From contig CM072894.1 in the NCBI GenBank assembly GCA_037013685.1, positions 31,923,029 to 31,987,028 on the forward strand: a stretch of 64,000 bases of DNA. The letters run 5' to 3'. Both the position numbers and the translations under genes were made by a program. How positions within the stretch are numbered: position 1 is the first letter of the stretch; each line of letters begins with the position of its first letter. The DNA comes from Acridotheres tristis (taxonomy: Eukaryota; Chordata; Aves; Passeriformes; Sturnidae). The notes beneath the pieces are model-generated. The model was not told where the DNA came from. It ran no database searches and saw only the letters and a program-made list of their open reading frames with translations. Below, piece by piece: positions 1 through 13,733 of this stretch.

Positions 1-2606
1 CTATTCTGAAACTGTGCTAGTAGCAAGCCAGTAGCACTGGGCAGCAGGGAATGTGTAAGTCTGTATGTGTTTTGCAAGTTCAAGGTTCAGACCATGAAGA
101 AGAACATCACATATTTAGAGAAGCTCTTTTTAGTCTTACTGTCAGAGTTGTTCAGGATCTTGTTTCCTTTTGGATTGTCATATTGTTTCACAAAGATTAG
201 AAACAAGAAATCAAGGATGCAAACTAAGCTAGAGGATATTAGACAGTGAAGATGGCATAAATGGATTAAAAATAAGTGGAAACAGAATGAAATGTACATT
301 CTGAGAAATGAGGGAAGCACAACATGAGCAATGTGCAGTTGTTGCTGTTGTTTCCTGTCTGCAGCCAGGAGAAAAGTGTACTAAGGAGTGTTTCCATTGA
401 GTAGCTATTCCCATGTCAGTGAGGTTGTGTGAATAAGAAGGAAGTAGTAATGTAATGCCAGAGCATCAAATGACTGTCTTATGGGTGAGAAATAAAGTCT
501 TAAAGAACTAAAACTCAGTAATACCAAGGCAAACCAAACCAAAACTCTCCCCCTCACCTCTGCTCCTCCAAAAGGAAAGATCAAGAAAATTGTAGATTAC
601 TCATCCTAACTTCATTATGTAGAAAACCACAAGAGCAAGCTCTTACTCAAGATACAAACATTTCAAGAATCAGATTGTAATAAACTGGCCAGTAAGGATT
701 TGTTGAGGAAAAAATTGTGCCCAATAAATTTAATCTCCTGCTTTTTGGACAGTGTAGCTGTTCTAATTAAGGGAAGTAGTAGATTTTTGACACATTAAAC
801 TTTTATCAGGAAGCTGAGGAACAGTGGCTTAAATTAAATCACTCTTAAATGGGTACTCAGCTGCTTAAAAAAATCTCACAGTGGATATCACAGTGAAAAT
901 AGTCTGTCTGTGTCTCCTTTACTGCCTGTTGTAGTGTATTGATACACAATGCTAAGGTCCTGTGAGTCTTCTCTTCAAGCAGAAGAGTCCCAGCTTTCCT
1001 GGTCTCTTCTTTGTGTCAAGTGCTCTGCTCCCTAAATAGTCTTTGTGGCCTCAGGCACCTCTAGAGACACAATGGACTACAAAATGAATGAAATTCAGCA
1101 GTTGGAAATGCTAAAATTCATACCAGGCTTGTCAAATTCCTGGGCATGTTGTAGGTGAGACCCCTGAGATGTCATTGTACTGTGCCCTGAGGAGGCTGCA
1201 GGTCCTTGGGCACAGTGTTGGGAGAAAGTGAGCAACGAGAGGGAATTGAATTGAACCTACAAGGGACTGGGTTTGTTAGTTTAGAGAAGGGAAGACAGAA
1301 TGGATGCAAACCCTTACAGTTTTGTAAAGGGTATGCATTAGGTGATAGGAATAAACTCTTTACTTCATGTAATGGACAGAAGATAAAACAGTTTAATTTC
1401 CAGGAGCAATGCTGTGGGCTAGATTTTAAGAGAAAGTTCTTTGTGAGGCTTTACAGGTGCCAAATCAGGCATGTGAAAGGAGACTGTAGGAAGCTGTAGA
1501 GCTGCCTCAGGTAGTGGCTGTGAAAGAACCAGGAGAGGGATCTCTCTGGATGTGTTTTTCCTGCCCCAGGTGAGCAGCCTCCTGCCAGTCCAGTGTCCCT
1601 CTGCAGTGATCACACAGTGGTGCCACATGTGCCAGTGCAGGCTTGTATGACTTGGTACTTTTAAAGCCAAAATTTTTAATTTTTCTTGGATCTGTGATTG
1701 TACTTTTTGTTCATGGTGTGACTTTTAAGTTTTCCTTCTACTCTACTACATTGTAATTTTGCTGCTAAAGCTTTGCTCTTATTCTGAGCAAAATAATCCT
1801 CATAGTGGGCTTATTGGCACACTGCTTTCCTCTTTCAGACATATTTGATGAAGTCCACTATTTAAAGCTTTTTATGTGGTCTGTAATCCTTTAAGGAGTT
1901 CCCCTGAGATCCCTTTTTCCTTTTCTAGCACTGTTTTTGAAGTGTGAATACAGTGCCCAGAGAAGCATGAATACCATCCACACTGGTTAAACCAGCTCTC
2001 AGTTTGCTTTTACCACTTACACAGCCAAAGATTGTGCTTGTTTTGGCTGTCGACAAATAGATAAATCTTGTTCTTGTCTTTCCTGCTTCATTCTGTACCA
2101 TGTATTTTGGGAACTGTGTTTTTAGATGGATTGGTCTTGCATCAACTCAGGTTAAATAGAGAGTTAGCCTCTGTTGGTTGCAATGGTTTTCCTATTAGGA
2201 AGTTATCACCTCTGATTTCTAGAGGCATAAAGATGAGTTACTGGTAGCAGCCTGAGACCACCAGAATGTGTTCTTAGAAACAAAACCTTCCATTATGAGA
2301 GTTTGTTTCTTTGGTTTTTATTCTTTTTCCCAGTTAAGGTGTTTATTTTCTTATTTATTTATTTTCTTACTAGATTTGGTATTCTGTTAAATAGATGATT
2401 TTTGATGCATTCCTTAGGCCGTTGATTTATCGTCCTTCCAGCTGCTGTCCTGCTGAACTACTGGTAATTTTAAAGGAAGTAATGTTGCAGAGTGCTCATA
2501 GTTTCAAAATATAAATGAAACACGGAACATATTTTTAACCAAGGCAGCTAAATCACTAACTTGGGATGACAACCATGTCTGAAAGACAACTCTTTTTGCT
2601 TTACAG
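1..2606 (+). other. Intron (3' part) upstream of the first visible exon
   Basis: This is noncoding sequence, inferred to be the end of an intron because it runs directly into a strong acceptor (pyrimidine-rich tract, then TTACAG) at 2606. I looked for tryptophan/cysteine-rich TSP1 coding blocks ending in phase 1, which the next exon requires, and found none, so the preceding exon should lie before base 1. The only recognisable content is an old CR1-like relic near 1265-1512. Short open frames here have no family resemblance and look like chance. Confidence 0.75.
1265..1512 (+). mobile_element. Highly diverged CR1-like LINE relic
   Basis: Several landmarks of the CR1 3' region can be followed in order on the + strand. 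These are a TTGTTAGTTTAGAGAAG block (the usual 'ttgttcagcctggagaag' position), a GTGATAGGA block, and a TAGATTTTAAGAGAAAGTTC block followed by TGTGAGG, which matches the usual 'agattagatattaggaagaaattctt...tgtgagg' stretch. Spacing is roughly right but identity is low, so this would be an ancient insertion. It has no 3' octamer end. A repeat-library search would settle it; a chance purine-rich match cannot be excluded. Confidence 0.4.
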
Positions 2607-2739
2607 GCAATGCCACTGCAGTTAAGCAGTCCCGGTACAGGATTATCCTTCAGGATTCTGCCAATGGGGGACAGGCATGTCCAGACACCTTGTATGAGGA
2701 AAGAGAATGTGAAGATGTTCCCATCTGCCCAGTGTATAG
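2607..2739 (+). CDS. THSD7B: THSD7-family internal exon 1 of 5 in window (end of a TSP1 repeat)
   Basis: This 133-bp internal exon starts after a strong acceptor (CTTTTTGCTTTACAG) and ends at donor AG|GTAAAA. It enters in phase 1 (one base from the upstream exon) and leaves with two bases of an Arg codon. It encodes the second half of a thrombospondin type-1 repeat: a basic strand (KQSRYRIILQ), a NGG turn, then three cysteines in the order ACPD, RECED and ICPVYR, as is usual at the end of a TSP1 repeat in this family. The NAT near its start is a possible N-glycosylation sequon. THSD7 proteins are large type I membrane glycoproteins with many TSP1 repeats. THSD7A acts in endothelium and podocytes; THSD7B is little studied. 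The THSD7B label rests on remembered sequence similarity; the family call is firmer than the paralogue. Confidence 0.88.
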
Positions 2740-3703
2740 GTAAAACCTCTTAGCTTGGAATCAGTCTGTAGTGGATATCTTCTCCAGAAATTACTCTTGT
2801 CCTGCACAGTTTCAGCAGAAAATAACATAATTTTGGAAAATGCAGAGTTTGAAACAAATATTGTACCTTGCAAAATGTGTAAAAGTAGAGTTCAAACTGG
2901 AGATTTCAATAGATATGGCATCATCAGAACAAGCACCAACAGATACAGCTCCTAGAAACAGTAACCTCAGGGTCTGATGTGTAAGGAAGCTGTTACTGGG
3001 AACTTCCCTCTCATTGTATCTAAAAATCCATGTAAGCTATTTTGGGACCACAAGCCCTAGAGTGCCTTAATCATAATTGCATGCTTATTGGAGAAACTCT
3101 TGTCTTTTCCCCTGGTACTCTCACTCCAGTGAATAGTGAGCACTTAAAAAGTTCTGATTAGACAAATAATACAGTAGAGCAGTTACTCACTGCTCTTCAT
3201 TAAGATTCTGTGGCCCATCTGCTGTGCAATATTAGTAAATAGAAAAGCGTTATATCTTTGCATATGAATCTCCAGCCTGCACATCCCACAGGGGATGGTC
3301 CTGGAGCACAGTGTGGAGCTGAAGACAGTGCTGGGCAGGGGACACAACGCTCTGCTCTGCCTAGTGCCATAGAAAGCAGCTTCCCCTGGCTGGCACACCT
3401 GTGAGCATGGAAAGCAGACTGGGAACAACATCAGTTGTATAAGAGCAGGAGGAGAGCCTGGTTACAAAGCCCACTGGAGCTATTTCCTGTGTATCTTACC
3501 TGACTTTGAAACATGCCCTGCAAAATGAGAAGGGGCAACGTTGGCATCTGAATTCCAGTTCCCAATGCTTGCATCAGGAGTAATTACAGCTTTGTGGCTC
3601 CAAAGTCTCCACAGTGTATTATGGTTGGTAACTGGAGTTTGTGCTCAGCTTTGTTCCCTGTTTTCCATTTTTTAGCCCTTCATTGTTTGCTGTTCTGCTG
3701 CAG
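2740..3703 (+). other. Short intron (964 bp)
   Basis: Bounded by GT at 2740 and AG at 3703, with a TG/CT-rich run (TTTGCTGTTCTGCTGCAG) before the acceptor. It is phase 2 and separates a completed TSP1 repeat from the next one. No repeat or other gene was recognised. The open frames over it on either strand extend exon sequence or are chance. Confidence 0.85.
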
Positions 3704-3807
3704 GTGGAAGAGCCACCGCTGGAGCCCCTGTGTGCTGGTGCCAGACTCGGTGGGACAGGGACTGCCAGGGCAGAGCGAGGCGTGTGGGCACGGGCTGCAG
3801 TCCAGGG
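3704..3807 (+). CDS. THSD7B: THSD7-family internal exon 2 of 5 in window (start of next TSP1 repeat)
   Basis: This 104-bp exon completes the split Arg codon with its first base and then encodes 34 residues, beginning WKSHRWSPCVLVPDS and ending EACGHGLQSR, with one base left over (phase 1 exit). The tryptophan pair and the first cysteine are the N-terminal strand of a TSP1 repeat. The CGHGLQ block, like the family's CG.G...R, is the second strand. The donor is GG|GTAAGA. The exon is notably more GC- and CpG-rich than its flanks. The joined frame across the upstream junction reads CPVYR-WKSHRW without a stop, which supports both splice sites. An open frame continues past the donor to 3869, but that extension is intron read-through and has no TSP1 character. 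Confidence 0.9.
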
Positions 3808-5408
3808 GTAAGATTCCTCCATCCAGCCCCCAGTGTTTAAGGTGTTGGATATGGCATTTAGGCACATAAGTTGGAAACTAACTGAAGTTCTTTATGAAAT
3901 AAAGTGTTTTGGGGATTGCTTCCATTATACAGTTGTTCTGCTGTGCTGGGCATTAAAGTACCACTAACACAATGGCTTGGAGTATAGGAAGAGATCTATG
4001 CTTGATGTTCAAATATCTTAACCTGCTCTTCTGCCTAAAGCTGAAGCATGTGAGCTTTAAATGAATTATCTGTAGGCCTTTATGAAGTAATCCATTCTTT
4101 GTGCTAAAAATGGAAAGGATAATTTCCTCATGATTTTGAAATTTACTAATGATTTGCCTGAGGCCTGATTTTCATTAAGACTGTTGAAGAAGTTCAGCAT
4201 GGGTAAAGGCTTTGGGCTCCTGCCCTTGACATAATTAAGCACTTAGAAATTAGTGGTCCCATTGTCTGAACAGAAGTGTTAAGAAGAATGTTCAGAGAAT
4301 GCATCAGTCTGTAGTGGTGCCTGCAGATGTGGCTGTTATCAGTCTCCTGGGAAATACAATTAAACCTTTAACAAAAGGTTATTTTTATTGAAAAAAAATT
4401 GCTATACAGGTATGCTAACTGAGGAAACTTGACATTATAATTTACTCCTTCACAAAGGTAGAAACTATTCTTTAAAGATGAAATGAATTTCTTATATAAT
4501 CTGGAAACAAAAGAAAAGAGAGAAAAGCCCTGACAGTATGTGGGATGTATCTGAAAGAAGAAATGTGTTTTAAACTAAAACTCAAAGGAGTAAATATCTT
4601 AAACTAGGTTTTGACCACCAACCTTTCCACAAGGTTTTCAAATCTGTAAATTGTATTGTTCAGTCTGTGTGAAGGGATGGTAGTCTTTATGGTCTAGTAG
4701 GTGCACGAACTTTGTGTTAATCTTACTCTGACAGAATTAGAAATATAATACAAGAGCATCGCTCTTACTTTTACTCTGTGGAGAGCCCTCCAATAATTAC
4801 TTAGGCTATGTGCTGTTCTAGAGTAATTGTGAAAAACCTGCCTTGGTGAGTTTAAGCAAAAAATCGTTTCAATGCCACGTTCACTTTTTGTAATTAACTG
4901 TGGCTTTTGTAACAGCTTCAGTTTTCATAATTACATGTAGTGATAGAACCACTCTACTGGGTATTATTAAAGATGAGTGGGGTCTTAGGAAAATGAGATC
5001 TCAGATGAAACCCAGCGAAGAAGATTTTTAAAGATATTTTGTGTGAATAAGAGGAGTGATCTCCTCAGAGAAGGCAGCTGAGACTTAGCTGCTAACTCTG
5101 ACCATACTGTGTCTGGAGAGGAAGCTGCTAGGTTTTCAGAAATTCTTATCTTTTCTATAGAAGTGTTTAGTAAGGGAAATTTTCATAAAGGTTTTGTTTT
5201 TTTAAAGCCCCTCCTTGCTGCTACTTGAACTCCTCGGGAGTGTGCAGAGGTGCTCTGTGTTGTCAGGGAGCAGCCCTTTAGACATGGGAGGTGTTTGCTT
5301 ACATGCCTTGCAGAGGCTCTTCAGCTTGTAAACCTCAACACTGGAGGACTTCTGGTCTTGTCATTCTTCACTGGAAGGGGGTTTTGGAGATATGCTTTTG
5401 AACTACCG

Positions 5409-5709
5409 TGTGAGGTGAGGCTGGGGATTTGGGCTTGTTCAGCCTAGAAAAGTGTCTAGTGTGTGGAGTTCACAGAGGAGATGGAGCCACACTTCCCAGA
5501 AGTGCACAGAAGAGAGAAGTCATAGGCTGGAGAGAAACTCCCAGATTGCCCAGAGAGACTGTTGATTGCTTGGAGATACTGAACACTCAAGAAAAAAAGG
5601 TCTTGAGCAGCTTTTTCTAACTGTGAGGTCAATTCTGCTTAGAGCAGGCATAGGATCCTCACAAGTCCCTTCTGTCCTAAATTACCTTGTATGAAACTGT
5701 GAGTCTGTG
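5409..5709 (+). mobile_element. CR1 LINE 3' fragment (older, diverged copy)
   Basis: Collinear with the CR1 3' region on the + strand. A TTGTTCAGCCTAGAAAAG block at about 5436 is followed by CTTGGAGATACTGAACACTC, GGTCTTGAGCAGC, TTAGAGCAGGCATAGGATCC and CAAGTCCCTTCTGTCC. These match the CR1 landmarks 'ccttggagatattcaaa', 'gtcctgggcaacctg', 'ttgagcagggggttggac' and 'aggtcccttccaacc' in order. The end, near GAAACTGTGAGTCTGTGGG, resembles the 'attctgtgattctgtg' tail type. It is 5'-truncated, as is usual for CR1, and heavily mutated, so it predates the copy at 6717. It has no coding capacity. Confidence 0.8.
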
Positions 5710-6716
5710 GGTGTTTTCAGAGGAATCTCTGCCATCACTAGAAGAATCCCAGGTGTAAGAGATAGATGCTGCCTTCCTGCAATATTCAGGCATCCTGTGA
5801 ATGAGCTTGCATTTGAGGTATCACCACCACTCTACACAGTAATTGCATTACATAATGTACAGCATCTTTAGCCAGTAAGTGCTTCTTCTCCAAAGAGTAT
5901 TTATATGAATTTTCCTGGTTCCTTTTTTACCATGTGACAGCAATTACCCTTTTACCTCAGAAGATAATCAGTCTCTCTGTCCCTTGAAGCATCCATTTTT
6001 AAATTTTTTTCTGTCCATACCCTGACTGTAGTATGAAAAAAAGGATTTTAGTTTTCAGTGAATGTCATATCTAGCCAATTATATAAGAACACTGAATTCA
6101 TATAAATTATTTCTAAAGAAAAACAGTATGTGTTTATGTGTACCTATTTAGGACAATGACTGTACTGAGGGAAAATGAGGTCTGAAATGACTTTCAAGCT
6201 CCATTCTTTCTCATGGCTAGATTCTGAGATAGAAATCCTGTTCCATGAGCATTTTCACTGAAATTGCATGTAACCATACTGCATAATATGCAGAAGATAT
6301 CAGAGTTTGTCTGTGAATAATAAGCAGAATAGCCAAGGAGATGACAGCTGTCTGGAACTGCAGTTTTTATGATTTTCTTCTTGGAAAGATATTACACTAA
6401 TTACAATAGCCTTTCATTTTTTTACATCAGCTTCAGTGGACTAACTTACTCAGCAGTCAGTGATATGCGAAAGAGAAAGGTAGCCTTTAGAAATAATAAA
6501 TACAGTTGTTATTTAAACTTAATTGAGCCATGATTGGCAAAAAGCTCCCAAGGCAGGGCACTCAGGTAAAATAAGGTGAGGATGTTGCTTGACAGTTACG
6601 TAAGACAACATTACTAACAGTAAATGAGGAGCTTTGCAAATTTTACATTGCTGTACAGCTGTCATTTGCCTCCACCAGAGACTAATTTACTAGGAGGTGT
6701 CAAGACTGTGAGAAAA

Positions 6717-7428
6717 GGTCCTGCACAGGGGTGGGGGCAATCCCAAGCACAAATACAGGCTGGGTGAAGCATGGATTGAGAGCAGCCTTGGGAAGAAGGA
6801 CTTGGGAATGTTGGTTGATGAGAAGCTCAGCATGAGCTGGCAATGTGCACTTGAAGCTCAGACACCCAACCTTGTCCTGGGCTGCATCCAAACCAGTGTG
6901 GGCAGCAGATGAGGGAGGGGATTCTGCTCTTCTCCCCCACTCTGAGACCCCACCTGGACCAGCTCTGGGGTCCTTAACATAAGAAGGATGTGGACATCTT
7001 GGAGCAGGTCCAGGGGAAATCACAGAGATGCTCAGAAGACTCAAGAACCTCTGCTGTGAAGGCAGGATGAGAGCTGAGGTTGTTCATCCTGGAGAAGAGA
7101 AGGCTCCAAGGAGATGTTGGAGCCCCTTACAATGCCTTGAAGGGGCTTCAAGGGAGCTGGAGAGGGCATGGAGTGATAGGGCAAGGGGGAATGGCTTTAA
7201 ACTAAGAAAAAGTAGAGTTGGAAGAAAGTCTTAACCATGAGAGTGATTAGGCCCTGGCACAGGATACCCAGAGAATGTGGATGTGGATACTCCCATCTCT
7301 GAAGTGTTCAGGGCCAGGTTGGATGGGGCTTGGAGCAACCTGGGATAATGGAAGGTGTCCCTGCCCATGGCAGGGGTGGATGAGCTGGATGGTTTTTCCA
7401 GTTCAGACCATTCCATGACTTCATGAGA
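6717..7428 (+). mobile_element. CR1 LINE 3' fragment, longest and best preserved in window
   Basis: About 710 bp aligns by eye to the end of the CR1 reverse-transcriptase ORF and its 3' UTR. Landmarks in order are GGGGGCAATCCCAAGCACAA, ATGGATTGAGAGCAGCC, GAAGGACTTGGGAATGTTGG, CTGGGCTGCATCCAAA, GAGACCCCACCTGGACCAGC, CATAAGAAGGATGTGGACA, GGAGAAGAGAAGGCTCC and GGAAGGTGTCCCTGCCCATG. The 3' end is CCATTCCATGACTTCATGA, a degraded copy of the 'attctatgattctatga' terminus. The reading frame is broken by small deletions and stops, so it is a dead 5'-truncated copy. The GGAAGGTGTCCCTGCCCATGGCAGGG terminus type is common in songbird and related avian CR1 subfamilies, in line with a bird source. Confidence 0.92.
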
Positions 7429-10400
7429 ATCACTGTTTCTTCAGGTGCTGTTTGGTGCCTTCCCTGGTCTCAGATGTTTGTGATGGAGGATCCTTCAGGG
7501 ATGACCTCTCCTTTAAGTGCTGACATGAAGAGCCACCTGGGACATACATAATTTTTGGGAATGTGTTGCTCATTACAAGGGATTGTTAAGGTTTAATTAG
7601 TGGATGGAAAGCCTGTTTTAAGCAAATGTCTTTGAAGGTTGCTTCAAACACCACTGGTAGTGTACATAGATATGTGTTAAAGACCAGACGGGTCTAATGA
7701 GACTCTGCTTTAAAAACTGGTCCTGGAAGTGCACTGACAACATGATTATGAAAAAACAAGCTGCTTTCCAAAAGCAAGGAGAAGCTGCAGCAATGGAAAA
7801 TGCCATGTCTTATTTCTACTGCTCCTGCTGCTTTGCTTTGATTAATTTGGAGTATTTGACCATATTTTCCCCTGTTAATGAGACAGTAAGTCCTTCTCAG
7901 AGCTGTAGCTCCCCATCTGAAGAACACAGAAATGATGTGACACAGAGCAGGAAATATTTTTAGAGATAATTTATTGATTTATGTACAGGAAAACAACAAT
8001 GCAGACTCACCAGTGCAGTAAGAAGAAGCTACTCCTTTGCTTTGGAGAACAGAACTCTCCCTTTCTCACCAGAGGTCACGGGGTGGATCAATCCTGGACA
8101 GCCACATTGAGCAGCTCTGGAGTGTATTTCTTTTGGTTGCTCTACTGGCAGACCACACAGGATGTATTTCCTTTCCTGCTTTAGCTGGGTTGTAAATTCA
8201 CACCACATGGACTTTGCCAAGATGGTTAGTGTTAAATATAATCTGTTACAGTTGAAAAGTTGAAGTATGGATTGACAGTGAAAACGTGGGATGCAGGCAG
8301 CACCAGATTTGGGCAATTTGAGATTACTGTCACCTTCATTGCAGGTTTCTGGCTCTTGCTCTGGAGCTTTCTGGTAGCTGTTGGGACATTGCAGACAAGA
8401 CTGGTTTTAGACTGATTCAGGCCAAGAGCTTATCATCATAAAAAAAAATGGTAACAGTCTGCTATCTAAGTTTTCTGAGTGAGTCTAAATGCAGTGATAG
8501 TTCCAGTGAAGTCTTATATAAAACATAGGTAATATTGTCATCACAAGTCCAATAGTGACCAAGTTAGTGCATCATGTTAAGCAAGATGAAAGAATGAGTT
8601 TAGATACAGCCTGTTAAGATTGCATCTACACGAATGTTTCAAACAGGCCTCCTTTAGCTGTATTATCTCATGTATTATCCATCAGTAACTCAGTAATGGC
8701 CATATATACTGTTGATGTTTCTCCTGCAATTATTTTATGGTAACCTCTTTATAATGAGATGTGCTGTCAAAAAAGTGTCAGTGTTACCATTTTTTCTTTT
8801 TTTGCTCATAAGATAAGTCATCCAACAGTTCTTATTTTCTGTTTTGTAGACAGTTAATATAACTGCTGATTAGCTAAATGAACACATCATTGTGATTTGA
8901 GTTGCAGCGTGCTTTTGCACAGAATTACCAATTTCAGGAGGTACATATTAGAATCTTGTGACAATTTACAGGCTGAAGGCAATGTGATAACCTCGAGTTT
9001 ACAAGGAATGCAATTATGATGGTAAACGTGGCAGAGACTCAACTGCTTCAGTTTGCTGGTGATGTTTTTTGAGCAGGGTTCTTGGTGCAGTCCTGTGTCA
9101 ATGTGTCCAGCTGACAGCAGCTTACCTGTCATCAGCAGCTCCTTCCAGTATTAGGGAGGAGGTAGGACAGGTAGGACAATGGCTCTTTGAGCCTTATTCT
9201 GAGTTCATTTGGGAAGTTCATTTGTTAGTCAGTATTTTTCCTGGTGGTTCTAGTCTAGGGTGTAGCAGGTGGTTACAGGGACACAAACAGGGCACAGCAA
9301 GCTGAACTTGAGTGATCCCAGTGTCCTTGTCTGGAAGACATCTGCCTGGAAGCTGGTGGCATTGGCAGCAAATAATTGAGGGGAAAAATAATTACCAGGG
9401 TAAAGACAGGAGCTGAGTCTTGTTTGTGATATGTTTGAAAAGAACATGAAGCGGAGTTTGTCTAGGATGGCACTGAAGTTCAGGAGGGACATTGCCTTTC
9501 GAGAATGAAGAGCCTTGGTCTGTTTACCAGCCATGTCTTCCCAGGGCTTCATCAATACTTTGCAGATATAATTACTCTACATTGTATTGCATATTCACAG
9601 AGATGCACTACGTTGTTTCTTTGTTGTGGCTGAAAATGCAATTTTTAGCTTAAAAACACATGGGGAGTACTAAGGTGGTAAGAGACAACCAAACCAGAAT
9701 TGATTCACTATTACTGTTTTTGACAATCTGATCTCTTTCCTTGACAAGGCAGTGGGCTGGGAGTCAGGCAATAATGTAAGTGAAAAGCAGCACAGATAAT
9801 ATTCTCTTAACTTCAGGAAGACATTGAGTCCAGTCCCACATGACACCCTCTCATGTGCAGTATGAAAGTGTGACCTAGAGAAATGCAGGGCCAGGTGGTT
9901 GTGCAATTTGTTGAAAACACCCATTCCAAGCTCTGTTATCAGCTATTTGCTGTCAGCCAGGAAGGCTGTTTCAGATGGCTTCTGATCAGATCCTGACAGC
10001 TTCCCACGGGGCACACGCACCCTGGACTGTCATCGGTGCTGTCACTAACACTGTGGATGATGAACTAGAGAGCACATCTGTAACACATCTGGGTAACTGC
10101 AAATCGTGAGTACTTTGAAGGGCAGACCAGGAATACATGTTGGATAAATTTAAGCATGCTCTGAAATCAGAAAAGTGAAATTTTCATTAAAGAAAAAAAA
10201 AGTCAAATGCAGCACTTGCACTATAGAAAGGTGGGCAGCAGTACTGTAGAGGAAATTCTGGGATTTAGACTCACATCAGTGGCATTGTCTTGCTGTGAGA
10301 AAGCACCCATCATAAAGTCATGTTTTGCTTACATTTTCCTTCTCATCTCCAAATTCCTGAAATTTATTCTTCTGTTTCATAAAACAGAATATATTTAACA

Positions 10401-13400
10401 GGCAATCCTCCCTTTTATTTTTGTTCCATAACACCTTCTGCCACTATAAGTAATGTCAAACAACTGAGGTCAGATAAAAACACCAAAACTTTCTCTTGAA
10501 TAATTTCAATTCCTGGTTTGCCAATAGATTCAGAATAGATTAGAAACTTTTTTTTTTTTCAAAGTACCCAAATTTCATTAACAGAAAGAAAGTAAGTATT
10601 TAGGAATCTACATCTGGTGAATAGCACTGAACAAATTAAAATCTCTTAAGCTTAATGAAACTTTACCCTTGGTTTTGCATTTAAAACTAATCTTCGTTCT
10701 TGATGAACTGTGTATATCTGCACACAGGAGATGGAGAGAATGAACACTGCAGTATGAATGTAGGGTTATATGAGTCCAGGTTGTTTGTGTCAGATTTCTA
10801 CAGTTTACCTATAAGGTTTGATCTGTTTTTAACTGTAGATTTGATAATAGATTTGCTTCATGCAGAAATCTGTAGCAATGTTTCACAAAGGGGGAAACAA
10901 GGAAAAATTGAGGAGGAGACAAAAATACCATACCAATATAATACATGCATATATGTATGCATTCATAGCCTTCCCTGAACCAGCGGAATGAGGAATCTCT
11001 CCCAGAGAGATTTTCCATGGGATTAATTTCAGTTTTGTAGCATTAGAATTGACTAGGAGCAGGAGGGGAGGGTACAGATGAGGCTATGTGAGGTGTAGTG
11101 GATCAATCTCTCTGAGCATTTCGGCTGCCTTTGATATTCCTGTGGTTTAATTTATGAGAAATAAAATCACCTGTTTTCACAGAAATCATCCTGGGCCAAT
11201 TTCTTAAAACCTGGTGCTGTAGCAGAGGTGTCTATGCAAATATGCACAGCTGGAATCTGCAGCTGGGCACTGCAGTGGGGCATGGAAATTTGTCCTCATA
11301 TTGTATTACATCCCACTGATCTTCCAGGTAATATGTTCCCCTAGACCAATTTTTCTTTCTTGGGTGTGAGTTGATAGGACAAGGAGAAGAAAGATTGATA
11401 CTGGTTTGCCAGTGACAGGTTGTTCACAGAAGACTGATGGTGGACTGCCCTCCTGTTTTTAATGGGGGATGTCAGCAGGCATCAGAGGACACTTAAAACT
11501 ATATTTCAGCCTGGGTCTGCCCAGCTTCCACCTCAGGTAGAGCTGCTCTAAGAATATTTCATAGGCAGGAGGAGAATTGGCATGACATTACTTTATAGAC
11601 GTGAACTAATAGCAGGAGAGACTCCAAGTCATTTCTGTCACTGTAGCCTTATGCCAGCAACATAAAAATTGAGGAGACTCTTAGAGAATTTGTCCTGACA
11701 GCAATCTACAATGCAGCATTTTATCCAAAGGCAACTCAATGATCTGTAGACTTTCTGTAAAATAAAGATGATGAAGACTGCATCAGATAAATTACATGTA
11801 TTTGATTTCCTTCAAAACCAGGACAGTATATTCCACTCTGTAGAAGGGAATAAGCAGGCTCTCTAGCTTAACTATATATTGTTCCTGATAAACAAAACAA
11901 ATATCAGCCTCTTAGTATCACACAGAGCATTTGTTTTCTGGGGGAAAGGAATAAAAAGCCTAAACCAAGTAGAACAGTCCTTTGAAGCCAGAAGGCACGG
12001 ACCCTGGAAATGCACGCTAAGGGCATGTACCAATAGAGGGATTGTTAAAAGATCAAAATAATGAGAAGTAAAGCAGAGGGACATCAAAGCTTGCCAGCCT
12101 ATGTATTTCTGCCTTGATTAGGAGGAAGGAGGGAAGAAGTGGGGAAAAAAGGTTTTAGATCAATATGAAGCGGCCTGGTCACCTCAGACAGCACCATCCA
12201 AATGTGTACAATTTACAGGAATTGCTGGAACATCTCAGTTATAAAAGTCCCACAGGGTCTGACAGTGCTCACACCATATTTAATAGGCACAGAGGGAGAG
12301 AGTTGAGATCATCTTATCTGAAGGAAACTCCTTTTTTAAATGTAAGGGTAGATAGATTTTCATTTTGTCTTTCATCCCTCTGATTAAGTTCAGCTCTCTT
12401 TGGTCCTCCCAAGATTTCTTTTATCTAGTGTGGAGTCTGTATGATCTAAGCAACTATCGTTGGCGAAAGTCGTTTTTGGGGTCCTTTTTTAAATGATGGA
12501 TTGTCATTAAACAGAGTATAGTAGATGAAAGAAGTCCAAGAAGATCCAAACTGTGCTGAGACTCAGGAGGATGAAAGGCATAATGAGAGATATAATGAAG
12601 AGCAATCTCTTCCTCAAACTGGAGACAGGCCCTTCCAATTATAACTTGTTTTTACCACTGGCTTCCAGTGATTTAAAATCCTAGTTATGAGCAGTTGATT
12701 CAGACTTCGCACACAAATTTTGGGAAATTTGTATTCTGTGATCAGGAGGCCTGGGTGGTGACACATCATGATTTGTGCAGAGGATGTTACAGGCTAGAAC
12801 AGAAATCTCTTCTGTGGCCGTGGGTGGGTTGTGAGCAGACCTGTTCACACAGTCTTGTGTGTGCTCTTGAACAGAATTACAGGAGCTGTTTCATCCTAAA
12901 ACTCTGTTTTCTTCACTTAGAGCCTGAAACACAAGGGTTTCTAATCCTTAGTATTTTAAATGAGCTCGTGTAACTGTTGCTGGCTTTTGGCCTGTGTATG
13001 TCTGGCATACCTCAGTTCAATGGGGTAACCCTGCAGTGAACAAACTATTCTAGTTTCTTGATGATTTTTAATTTAATTGAATCATCCATTTTTGCTGAGG
13101 CATTTGTGTCCTGCTTGATCTCCTTGTCTGTTTGCTATTTTATATAACACTTTCACATCTCTCTTGTTCACCTCTCTGTGTGGAGGCTGGCTCATTCAGT
13201 ACTGATTTAAATCTACTTTTGCTTTTATAAAATTTTAATTTCCTGAATATCACAGTTGTGCTGTTTACAACTCCAAAGACAATTCATGCCAAAGCTTCTG
13301 CAGTTTGTAGGCAAATTGTTAAAAATTCATCTGACCTGCGCAGGGTAGGATCCAGGTTCTCTTGAAAATGGCCTTAAGGAGAACCTTTCTTCAAATAGAC

Positions 13401-13733
13401 ATTTTAAATAGGAAAGCTTGAAGCATGACCAAAAAGAAACAAGTTTATTAAAAAGCTTTTATGCTAATTGTTTTCGAGAAAACACTAGAGATGTTACTCT
13501 CACAGTCTTTACCCAAATAACCTCTTTTTTGTCCATAATGGTCTCAGTCAAGTGGATTATCAGCTTGTGAGACATTCCAGAGACATTGCAATTGGAAGGA
13601 TGAAGACCAGTTGATTATTCTTACAGTATGGTAGAAGCAAAGAGGTTTAATTTGAGGAATAGACAGTACTACGTTGAAATGCTGATTCAAGGACTCTGTG
13701 CTTTGTTTGGACTTCCCCCTCTTACCCCCTGGG